In this document: in pieces, positions 22,582 through 33,301 of the stretch | Layout: each line of letters starts with the position of its first letter | Numbering within the stretch: the first letter of the stretch is position 1 | Assembly (NCBI RefSeq): GCF_002127325.2 | Contig: NC_035433.2 | Span: 15,612,611 to 15,676,610 of the forward strand | Direction of reading: 5' to 3' | DNA from: Helianthus annuus | Lineage: Eukaryota > Streptophyta > Magnoliopsida > Asterales > Asteraceae | Length of the DNA stretch: 64,000 bases | The notes under the pieces: generated by a model | What the model saw: only the letters and a program-made list of their open reading frames with translations | What the model was told of the DNA's origin: nothing | The model's database searches: none | Position numbers and translations under genes: made by a program

Positions 22582-22843
22582 TGTGACAACTCGAGTTTCC
22601 ACGATTTCCATCTTCGCATTAATTGCGCGTTAATTGTTTAAGTGCTTGTTAAAACGACTTGTTTGTTTCACAACTATTAAATCGTATTGTGATTGTTATG
22701 ATATATATGGTGGGCCTTATAAGTGAGTATGTTAATATATGGTTTATATTAATATATGGTTGTATGTTTGCTAGTATATGGTGGTATGAGAAAATATTAG
22801 TATGTTTTATTATTAAACATGGAATTCTTGCCGAAAACCAAAC
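22582..22843 (+). repeat. TekB 3' LTR, left piece
   Basis: It starts TGTGACAACTCGAG next to the purine tract and stops at ACCAAAC where the SirA LTR begins. The interior is AT-rich with no coding content. The final 26 bases recur with one mismatch at 36418-36443 on the other side of SirA, evidence of an old tandem duplication in this LTR. Confidence 0.8.
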
Positions 22844-23520
22844 TGTAGGTCCCTCGGAGGTTGAGGATAAACCTAATCCTTGTTATGTTTAACACTCTAG
22901 CAAGTGCGGAATCCAAGCTAGAGTGCAAACCGATAGTTTAGATGAAAGCACAAGTTACAAAGAGAAAGAGTAGACACGCAATATATCAAAGTTTTTCTCT
23001 TGTATTTCAGTGGACACGGTTACAGCCCTTGACCAAACTGAAATGCTCTCTACAAGACCTTGGTTCACTCACATGCACTATCAACAACACTTGAAAGACC
23101 TCTGTGAACTGAACCCATACATGGGTATATATACCTGAAACAGACTACATGCTCGAAGGATATGATAATCTGGTCGAAGGATCATCTATCGACCAGAATA
23201 TCTACCGAAGGATTCCGAAGGATCCATACATACCTCGAAGGATGATATATCCTTCGAGGTCCATATGTATCCATCGAAGGCTATCTTTCGAGGTCATCGA
23301 AGGATACAAAACATCCTTCGATGACATCCTTCGAAGCACACATAACTTACCACTAAGTGTTGACTGTTTGGCCAAGTCAAACCAGGAGGATGGTTGACTT
23401 GGTCAAACATACAGTCAAACACATATACACACCAAACACAAGACGTAAACAAGACTAACAAAAGACATCGTTTTATACATTACAAAATATAGACAAAGTA
23501 CAGACACAAGTGCACCAACA
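22844..23520 (-). repeat. SirA 3' LTR (677 bp)
   Basis: On the minus strand it begins TGTTGGTGCACTTG and ends GGGACCTACA. It is bordered upstream by the polypurine tract. It contains an array of TCGAAGGAT/ATCCTTCGA motifs (23150-23336). Confidence 0.82.
23150..23336 (-). repeat. SirA LTR array of TCGAAGGAT inverted motifs
   Basis: More than ten copies of TCGAAGGAT or its inverse occur in 190 bp, several paired into hairpins such as CGAAGGATGATATATCCTTCG. The same motif with variants (TCGAAAGAT) recurs inside the element at 27188-27430 and 28040-28390. Repeated palindromic motifs are a known feature of Sirevirus LTRs. Confidence 0.75.
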
Positions 23521-23530
23521 AACTCCCCCT
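23521..23530 (-). other. SirA polypurine tract
   Basis: The minus strand reads CCAAGGGGGAGTT immediately before the LTR start TGTTGG. It is the expected plus-strand primer. Similar AGGGGGAG stretches occur after RNase H near 29664 and 29751. Confidence 0.75.
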
Positions 23531-23561
23531 TGGCTGTAGCTTTGTCTCGGTCTTCGTGTCT

Positions 23562-26500
23562 TTAAGTCTCGGACGTTCTTTCCACTGTCAAATGATGCGA
23601 TGACCATGCACTTCCTGCGTTGACCAGCAAATTGAAGCAGTACAAGGCCATCTTCTGAAACTTCATTGCTTGATCCCGATCCCGAACCAAGTAGTTTATC
23701 TCATGATCCTTCAGAACAATAATATCCGATCTGGACATGTTAGTAATCCACATCGGATCTATTATTCTAAAGTTCTCCTGACTATCTCTGAATAGGATCA
23801 CGGCTTCACCAGTATCCGCGTCATAGACCCAGCAACGAAAATTTCCAAGAAAGTCAGTCTTCATCTTCAGCAAAGGTATCTTCTTCATCACTTTTGGAGG
23901 ATCATACACCAAACGATAGCGAGCAGTGTTTGTTTCTGGATCAAGTGTAAATCTGATCTGCTCGTATCTGGGAAACTGTGGCTTGTATAGAGGATCCTTC
24001 CAACCCCTTCTCCTTTCCAACCTGATTTTCTTAGCAAACAGATCCACCATCTTTTCTTCGTCTCGATTGATAACGTCTAGTTGAGCTAACACTGCAACAT
24101 CATAGTACGGAAGTGAGAGAATACTGAGAAGAGTTCTGAAATACGGAAGACCATTTTCTCGTTTCACGACCATGCAGTGAAGGTCCTTAACGAACATCCA
24201 ACTAATAATGCGACCTCGAGCCCGATTCTTTTCCAGACTCATATAGTTAACCTGATCCAACGGAGCGAGCGGAGGAGGATTCCTAGCAAGGAAATCCGCT
24301 CACCATTCATTCACTGTCTTCTCACGGTTTTCTTGAGCTGTCGGAGAATCTGAAGAGAGATTGGCAAACTCTGCAGTCTTTTCTGCCACAAAATCATCAT
24401 CAAGATCATTAACCTCCGCATTGTCTTTCCCAACATATACAGGACGTTCAGGATCCGAACCGATGAAGATTTCATCAATGGAAGAGAAATCGGTTTGGTC
24501 CTGTTCCAACGGAGTAGCATCAATCATACTCACAGCAACATCATCTAATTCTGTCAGAGCCAGTATCTGTTCATCAGACATTTCAGTAACATGTTCTCCC
24601 TCTTCTAACAGTTCACCCATGACTGGATGATACTGAAGAACACTTGAGGATTTAGGGAGATCTGCAAACATTTCTGCTTCCAGACTAACATGCTCAAGCC
24701 CTGTAGAAGTTCTCAGAGTTTCTGTCTGCTCAGATGGGCCAGTAGTAGCTGTGGAAGGAGCAGTAGGAGCATCTTGAGATGTACCAGACCCACCTGCAGC
24801 CCCGGATGCAGTTGCACCGGAACCTGAGGCAGCTGGTTAATCCGGATTTGCTGCATCATCATCCTTGTCATCCTCACGTCTTGAGGGAACAATGCCTAAG
24901 GCATTGCACCTTTCACTCCACAGTGTACCCACTTTCTGATTAGTCTTCTTGAAGTTTGCGAACACAGGCTTGAAGCTTTCTATTAATCGATCATCGCGAT
25001 TTTTATAGCGCTCTGACAGCTCTTCATGCTTCTGCCTTAGTGCTTTAGCCTCATTCTCCAACACAGTACTATGCCTTTTCATTATTTCAACCTCCCTGTC
25101 TCGAGCCCTGTTCGCTTCCTTTAACCTTTCAATTTCCTCGGCCTGTTCCTTAATCTTAATATTCTGAGCATTAACAATTGAACACAGCGTGTTGTGTGCC
25201 ACCACATCCTGTTTTCGCTGCACACGATACTCTTCAATTGTTCTTGTATGCCGACCAACTATGGAACCCAATTCACTCATTTGTTCAATCAGGAATTGAA
25301 TCTTTTCAGATTCAGATAAACCAGACAAAGTCTCTGCCAGAGTCGGTCGCGAAGGCTCAGGTCCTGACGAGCCAGACTGACCAGCCTGACCAGAAGCACC
25401 TGTAGGACCAGTAATAACAAGAGTAGGTCGGGCATGTGTACCTGAGGCGGGAGTTGCAGGCAGCTGTTGATCAACAGTCACCGTGCGCGTCCCAGAGGAC
25501 CTCTGAGGAGAAGACATCAGCTCCAGCGTCTCTGATGCAGTCAGTTGATCACTAACAGGAGGAAGCTGTTGCTCAGGAGCAGATGAAGGCTAAATAGAAA
25601 CTGGAATAGAGGAATCACCAGCAGTTTTCTTTGATGAACGAACACCCTGTCTTTTTGCTTTCCTCTTTCTAACAAAACCCGGAGAAGTAAGGATATAATC
25701 CTCATCCCTGTCAGATTCTCCAGTTCTAACCGTCTTCTCTATTCGCTCAAAACGAGGATTCCCGCTACTATCATAGACCTTTTTCATTCCTGGAGGAGGA
25801 GGATTATCGTCCTCAGAAGATGAACCATCGTCACCAGAACCTCCTTCCTCTTCAGAAGACGAACTACTATCATCCGCTTGTCTCCTCGGCTCATCTACCT
25901 TTCCTTTGCCTTTGTCAGTCGCAACAGTACCTAACTGACTAGCAGCACCACCAGCTCCACCTGCACTACCACCTGTTTCAACAACAACAGCACCACCATC
26001 ACCACCTGCACCAATACGAGTATCAGGATCGACAAACTCTCCCTGAACTTCTTCAGCAGCAACATTAACATCAACATCAACACGTGCTGCAGCACTAGAA
26101 CTGCCAGCAGACTTCCTTGTTGCTTTGATTCCATGTTTAGCCCCGAGCTGCGTGTCAGCCAAAGCGATCAACCTTGGCTCTTCATTATCAGAATCACTCG
26201 CGTCTCGACGCCATTTGTTGTTATGCGGTGCCTCGTAGTTAGGAACATCGAGATGACCAATCAACTTTCTAATTGGATCCGATTCCTTATAGGCGGACAT
26301 GGACTTGAATATCAGTAGAGTGCGCTCATTCATTGGATTGACAGGTAGAACATCTGCTTCAGCTTTAGGAAGATCAGGAATCTGATCATCAATCATCATC
26401 TGCAGAAATCTAGGATACATCCAGAATTTGGTAGATGTTCGTTGGGTTGCAGACGGGAGGGGCCTTCGAGCATTTTCCTTCAGATTGTCGAAGATATAAC

Positions 26501-27082
26501 GAGATATGTTGAACGGCTTGTTCAGAATCAAAGCCGTAAACAATCTCGTTAAGTCAATCGGCGACAGATCATATCCAGATCTCTTGTTGCTCAGGCAGTG
26601 AATGAGAATATGCAACAAGAACTTGTATCGAAGTGGCATGAACTTCTTGTTGATCTGATTTGCAAGAACGTTGTCGCTGTACTGTAGCCTCATCAGTAAA
26701 CCCCGTTGACATTGTAAATCAATAGAAGTAGGATCTTCTGGTTGATCTCCAAGCTGTAGACGTGCTCTGATAGTGTTTTCCGTAATAACCACGGGTTTTT
26801 CAGCAACTGATCCCTTAATCACTTCCTTGTTCTCCACTGTTTCAATCGCAGCCGAATTCCAGAACTCCTTGATGTGAGATTGATAGGCAGTGTGCTGTGT
26901 TGTGATAGCATAATTGATACGAGAGCGATGAAGATACTCCATAATTCCAGTAAATTCCGGACTGATCTTGCCTTCCGGTTGTAATAAGCAGCCATGTTAT
27001 GTCTAGATTCAGACATAGATTCAACCTCAGATTTCTCCTTCTTTGTTGGCTTTGCCCGTTCCTTTCTCACTTTCGGTGCCAT
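23562..27082 (-). pseudogene. SirA envelope-like ORF (about 1,170 codons, stops and a frameshift)
   Basis: The ATG at 27082 opens a basic N-terminus (MAPKVRKERAKPTKK). A frameshift near 26945 leads to one long frame down to 23562 with in-frame stops at 25590, 24837 and 24300. The N-terminal half has a conserved-looking block around KFLLHILIHCLSNKRSG and FWMYPRFLQMMIDDQ, which I recognise from Sirevirus envelope-like proteins. The middle is acidic and low-complexity, followed by a coiled coil (about 25000-25300). The C-terminal 230 residues form a separate globular block rich in aromatic residues. I see no signal peptide and no transmembrane helix, so a membrane glycoprotein role is doubtful. 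Function is unknown. Confidence 0.72.
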
Positions 27083-29846
27083 TTCTGTTCATCAAACATA
27101 GACACGTAATAAGAAAAAGTCAAACAGTCAACAAGGAATTCCACACTTAGAAAATTTTCAATTTCTTGAAAAATTACTAAGTGTTGAACTCTCGAAGGAT
27201 CCAAATTATCCATCGAAGGATTGAACATGGCACGAAGGATGACAGATTGTTCGAAAGATGTCACTTTCCTCGAAGGATGACAACCTTATCGAAAGATCAT
27301 CTTTCGAAGAATCAAGAATTTGAAAGATGTCTTGATCATTCGAAGGTTTGATCCATCGAAGGATGATCCTTCGAGAAATCTAACATCTTTCGAGTCTCAG
27401 ATCGAAAGATGTTGTACAGCACATCTATCGAGGTGAGAGTCAACATCCTTCGTGTTGACCTCCGGCATCACTGTTCAACGGCGTATTTTCCGGTGGGTGT
27501 TAAGTTTAATTCCGGTGATAATTTTTAGTGGATTTCAAGTTGGTTTTATATCAGATACAAACAACATCAATAACCATTTAAAACATCAACATTTAGACCC
27601 AAACCGGACACTAATCCACCCCGGATACACTGATTTAGATCAAACACCCAAACAACACACTCTGTTTATCCAAACCAAAACCCTAGACACCATGATTCAA
27701 AACTTTTCATGTTTTATTCAAACAAAACTGATCATCATAAAAAAAATCCTAACACTATGATTTCAACATTTGCACATTGTATATAACACACACTTTATCC
27801 TAGGTTAACAACTGAAAGTATGAGCAATAAACATGATCAAAATGAAGATTTCATAATGTTCTTGTTTGTGTTAATGTTTGTTATGAAAAGCATGATCATC
27901 CTACCGTGTTTGTTGTATAAAATCCTGATATTTTATACTTCTTGAAATTTTGGCAGAGTTTCGGGATGATGAGGGTTTTTGAGAGATGATTTTTGAAACT
28001 GTTATGAACAAATGAAGAAGATGACCCTTTTATACCCTAACCTCGAAAGTCCAACCGTCTCGAAAGTCCAACCGTCTCGAAAGATACATGACCTTTCGAA
28101 AGATGTAAAAGTGTCTCGAAAGATCACCCTTGGATCGAAGGATCCATATTTGGCTCGAAAGATCCAGATATTTGAAGGATCTGGATCGAAGGATACCAGA
28201 TATTTTTGGAATCCTTGAAAGATATCATTCGACCATTACCATCTTTCAACAAGGTCTGATCAGCTCGAAAGATCAATTTGGTCAAATCCTTCGTTGACCA
28301 AATCATCTTTCGACTGAGATGATTGACTTCCGTTGACTTTCTTAACCATCTGATCTTTCGAGGGCCATTGCTTCCTCGAAGGATCAGATTTCCACCAACA
28401 CTTTGGATTTTTGGGATTTTTCAATTCAAACCCTTCAAATTTTGGAGGTTTTTCAGAAATGACCATTTTGAAAAGTTGTCCGTTATGAAGTTCTGCAAAG
28501 GTTAGTTTTATGAAGTATATCGGCTTGTCAGGTATCGGATCGAGCACCAACATCAGTTAATCAAAAATAATATTAAATTGAAAATCTTTTTGGATTTTGA
28601 GGTTTGATAAAATAAAAGGCAACAATTTTAATATCCTTTGAATGTTATCAAACGACATCACCGCTAATGTCGTGCTGATATGCACCAAACGACAAAACTG
28701 TTTAAAATAAAGCAGTAAATAAATATGTACAACACAACAATATTTTTGCGAGTTTCTGGCGAAGAGAATCATATCAGCTTGCGGTCTTTTGTCAAAACAC
28801 ATTTCCTTTTAAAATTCTTTTACAGAAGTTGATAAGTATTCTACCACAATTACCGATATTGTTATCCACTTAAACTCAACAATCAAGTGTAATCATAATA
28901 CAATGAGATACGTTTAAGGTATGATTTATACTTACCGACCGGTGTTCATCCACTCACGACACATTCCCGTATCAAGGTATGCACGAGAGTTCATCATACT
29001 GGGGAGTATACCATTTATCATCCGTTTTTAACGTATATATAAACAATGTGAACAAGTCACTTATTTGAGTTTGAAAACAAGCCCTATGTGATAGAATCAC
29101 TTATTGATGAGGAACTTGATTTTCGATGCATGAGGGCACAGGAGCAAGTCCGTGAACAGGTCAGTACTTCCGTACAGCAGAGAGACGAACTTGACTCCCG
29201 GATGAATGTGATATTTTATCACTTATTTTGTATGGACATGTGATTGTTTATCACTTATTGAGGTCGAATGCAGTATGAATTATGTACACGTATGTATGGT
29301 ATCATGGAAGAACTTAGACTTTGTCTTTTATAGAAACAACCATGATACCCAGATGATAAACAGCATAAACCCCGAATATCTCAGAACCTCGGCAATCTAT
29401 CAAACGAAATTTCGGTACCAAGACCATATGCCAATGAGCGGTTCCCACGCGGTTTTCAGTTCGTTATGTTTATATCTCCTGCATACTTTAAAATGATCGT
29501 GAGTCTACCGGTACATCATTAGTAGAGCTACTTATCATTTTCTTTTTCTTTTGATTTCTAGAAACATGTTTCAACCGACCTCTGATGTAATATCACTTTC
29601 CCTTATATTACCAAGAAACTCATTTTTGTTTTTCTATTGTTTTTGTGTTTTTCTGAATTTTCTCCCCCTTAAATGCAGAAAGTAAATAAATTAAAGACAT
29701 ATTTTTGTGTTTTTGTGGTTTTTCAATGTTTTTGTATTTTTCTTGAAACTTTCTCCCCCTAAAATTCAAAAATAAAGAAAATGAAAAATATTTTTGGATT
29801 TTTGGTTTTTAGAAAAATATTTACAAAAACGATTTCCTGATGTCGG
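27083..29846 (-). promoter_or_regulatory. SirA spacer between RNase H and envelope-like ORF, with motif arrays
   Basis: No convincing coding region lies in these 2.8 kb. Two clusters of TCGAAAGAT/TCGAAGGAT motifs (27188-27430 and 28040-28390) lie upstream of the envelope-like ATG and match the array in the LTR. Pyrimidine runs TTCTCCCCC at 29661 and 29751 are purine tracts on the element strand, just after the RNase H stop. A second promoter for the envelope-like ORF is a plausible reading but is inference. The rest is AT-rich and unremarkable. Confidence 0.5.
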
Positions 29847-32800
29847 TTACTCTTGCTTCACCTTAATGCCGTTTACCAAAAGTAAATAATCAAATCTTGA
29901 TTTATCAAATGCTTTGGTAAAAAGGTCGGCACGTTGGTGGTCGGTATGAATATGAACCACATCGATAAGTCTCTTTTCAAAACAATCACGTATGAAGTGA
30001 TATTTAATATCGATGTGCTTCGTTTTCGAGTGCTGTACAGGATTTCTAGTGATCTGTAAAGCAGCCTCATTATCAACATAAATAGGAGTAGTTAGGAATT
30101 CAAAACCGTAGTCCCGCATCTGTTGTTGGATCCATAGAACCTGGTAGCAGCAACTAGACGCAGCAATGTATTCTGCTTCACATGTAGACGTAGCCACACA
30201 TGTCTGCTTCTTGCATTGCCAAGTGACTAGGCGATTGCCTAAGAACTGACATCCTGCTGTAGTTGATTTTCCATCTTTCTTGCAGCCGCCGAAATCAGAA
30301 TCACTGAAAGCTTTGAGATCGAAGTTATCATCCTTAGGGTACCATAACCCGGTGTCAGGGTAACCCTTCAGATAACGGAAAATCCTTTTGACAGCAGCAT
30401 AGTGAGAGACCTTCTGATTCGCTTGATACCTAGCGAGAAGACAAGTTGGATACATAATGTCGGGTCTTGATGCGGTGAGATACATTAAGGATCCAATCAT
30501 AGCACGATAAAGTGAAGAATCCACAGCATCCCCTTCTTCATCCGGAGTAATCCCGTGATTCTGCGGAAGAGGAGTAGAAATTGGCTTCGAATCGGACATC
30601 TGGAACCGGCTCAAGATGTCTCCGACGTACTTGGTTTGATGGATAAAAATTCCAGATTTGGACTGATTAACTTGCAAACCCAAGAAGAACGTCATTTCAC
30701 CCATCGCACTCATCTCGAATCGATCTTGCATCACCTTTTCAAATTCCTTGCATAACTTATCATCGGTAGAACCAAAGATAATATCATCGACATACACTTG
30801 TACCAACAGAAGATCTTCACCTTTTTCCTTGATGAAGAGGGTACAATCGATCAAACCCCGTCTAAACCCATTGCTCAGCAGGTAGGTAGACAGTGTCTCA
30901 TACCAGGCCCGAGGTGCTTGATGAAGACCATATAACGCCTTGTTAAGCAGTAAAACCCTGTCAGGATGTAATGGATCTTCAAACCCCGGTGGTTGCTCGA
31001 CATATACTTCCTCTTCGACTACTCCGTGTAGAAAAGCACTTTTAACATCCATCTGGTACACCTTGAATTTCTTAAAGGATGCGTAGGCTAGAAAGATTCT
31101 AGTAGCCTCCAGACGAGCAACAGGTGAATACACTTCATTGTAGTCAATACCTTCAATCTGACTGAAGCCTTGAACAACTAACCTTGCTTTGTTTCGGACA
31201 ACAATCCCACGGTCGTCCTTTTTGCACTTAAACACCCAGCGAGTTCCGATCTTCTTGTAGTTGTCGGGCCTATCAACCAATTTCCATACGCCCAACTTCT
31301 CGAACTGCTGAAGTTCTTCTTGCATGGCTTCCACCCAGGAATCATCTTTCAATGCCTCCTTCCAAGATCTAGGCTCTTCTTGGCTAACATAGCAGGCGAA
31401 AGACCAATCATTTTGTTGTCCCGATTCTCGTATCTCAGCATACAAGCCAGCATTTTCATTATTTCTGATTTGATTCCTTGTCCTTACACCACTGAGAACA
31501 TCACCTATAATATTCTGTTGAGGATGAATGTTATGAATTCAGGTTTCAGAAACTGGAGGAACGTCAACATTTGACCTCAAGTTATTGATATTTAAATTCC
31601 CGATATCATTCTGAAGCTGTTGAGTTGTAGAAGATGATGCATTTTCTTCTTGGATAATTGGCGCAGACACCGGATCCGTTGCTTCTGAAGTACCTTGAAC
31701 TGGACGCAGTGCTTCACCATCATTTGCATCAACATACTCCTCATCTTCCGATGACAGATTGTAATCGACAGCATCATTAAACACCTCATTTGAAACGAGA
31801 TTGTTGACAGAAGAAGATGCTTGTGAGTCAACAATGATTGGACGAGCTAACTGAGAGCCAGTCGCATTCTCGCTTTCAGACAACATTTGAGCAATTGCAT
31901 TGTCATCATCAAATGTCGGCAGATTAAATGAGTCGAAAAGACCATCATAATCGAACATCCATGGGTCTCCAGAAGGCTTCGGAGGATTAGAATATCTTTG
32001 AACTCTTACTTCACCCCATTCTTCAATCCTTTTGGTAGTCAGGTTCCATACTCGCAGATTAGGAGTAGCATACCCAAGGAAGTAACCTTCGATAGCTTTG
32101 GCACCAAACTTCCCGTCAGGCTAAATCATGGTACATGGTGCTCCAAAAGGTTCTAGATATTCCAAGTCAGGAGTCTTCTTGTGTAGGAGTTCGAAGCACG
32201 TTTTTCCATGTCTTTTCACTGTGAGAACCCTGTTTAACGTGTAGCAAGCCGAGGCAACAGCTTCAGTCCAGAATCGAACTGGAAGCTGAGACTCAACCAA
32301 CATGGTTCTTGCAGTCTCAATTAAGGTTCTGTACTTTCTTTCAGCGACTCCGTTTTGTTGTGGCGTGTACCGAGAGCTGTATTCATGAAGGATTCCTTTT
32401 GCAGTGCAAAATTCATCCATAACCCTGTTTTTGAACTCGGTTCCGTTGTCGCTTCGAATTCGCCTCACCTTTAGATTATAAAGATTTTCCAACAAGGTGA
32501 TCAAATTCTTTAGAATTTCTGGAGTCTCACTCTTGTGAACCATGAAGTCAACCCATGAAAATCTTGAATAGTCATCAGTAACTACCAAGCAGAAAACTTC
32601 CCCGTGCACACTCTTGTGTTTGACTGGGCCGAAAAGGTCCATATGTAGACGTTCAAGTGGCATGTTGACAGTGTTAACCTTCTTCAATGGATGTGATTTC
32701 TTGATCTGCTTTCCTTTCTGACACGGCACACAGACATCTTGAAGTTGAAAGTTCTTCACATTGACACCTCTCACCAAATTGTTTTTGACAAGGTGATTCA

Positions 32801-33293
32801 TTTTTCTGAGGTGAATATGACCCATCCGTCTGTGCCAAGAGATCGTCTCCTTTTCAGTGGCTTTTGAAATAAAGCAAGTAACTTGTTTGGACTGAGTTAT
32901 TGCTTGACTCATATCAAGGACATATAAATCATTAACTCTTGGTGCTGATAAGAGAATCCATTCAGCGGGAATCTTGAATCCTGGCTTTAGCACATAGCAA
33001 CCGGCATCATCAAAATGCACGGTGAACTTCTTGTCGCAGATCTGAGAAACACTCAGGAGATTGTGATCCAACTGTTGCACATAATTGATTTTGTCGAAAC
33101 TCACAATTCCATTTGAGATCATTCCCTCGCCGGTGATATACCCTCCTTTGTCGCCAGCAAATGCAACATATCCTCCTCTTATACTTCGCACATCGAAAAG
33201 AAGACGATAGTCGCCCGTCATGTGCCTGGAAGCCCCACTATCAACAATCCAAAGACTATTAATAGTTCCTCCTGGAGCCGCCTGCACATGCAA
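29847..33293 (-). pseudogene. SirA pol: protease, integrase, RT, RNase H
   Basis: One frame runs from 33293 to 29847 with in-frame stops at 32121 and 31539. Order: aspartic protease (DSGASRHMTG near 33235), GAG-pre-integrase zinc finger (WHRRMGHIHLRKMNHL), integrase core with MDLFGPV, RSDNGTEF and the distal Glu in QQNGVAERK, an acidic linker, RT (DVKSAFLHG, YVDDIIFGS near 30785) and RNase H (CEAEYIAAS near 30170). The copia-type domain order places integrase before RT. The frame upstream of 33293 differs from gag, so a frameshift separates them. Two stops make it nonfunctional. Confidence 0.9.
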
Positions 33294-33301
33294 CTAACTT
33301 A

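Noticed and set aside
22844..22883. SirA LTR ending at AACATAACA (22883) instead of 22844
   Set aside because: Both have CA ends on the element strand, but extending to 22844 places the end beside the ACCAAAC flank; the shared AGGATTAGGTT on the right side is explained by LTR homology.
23150..23336. Heat-shock elements as in ONSEN
   Set aside because: GAA and TTC blocks are present in GAAGGATCCTTC-like palindromes, but the spacing is not the alternating 5-bp pattern of heat-shock elements.
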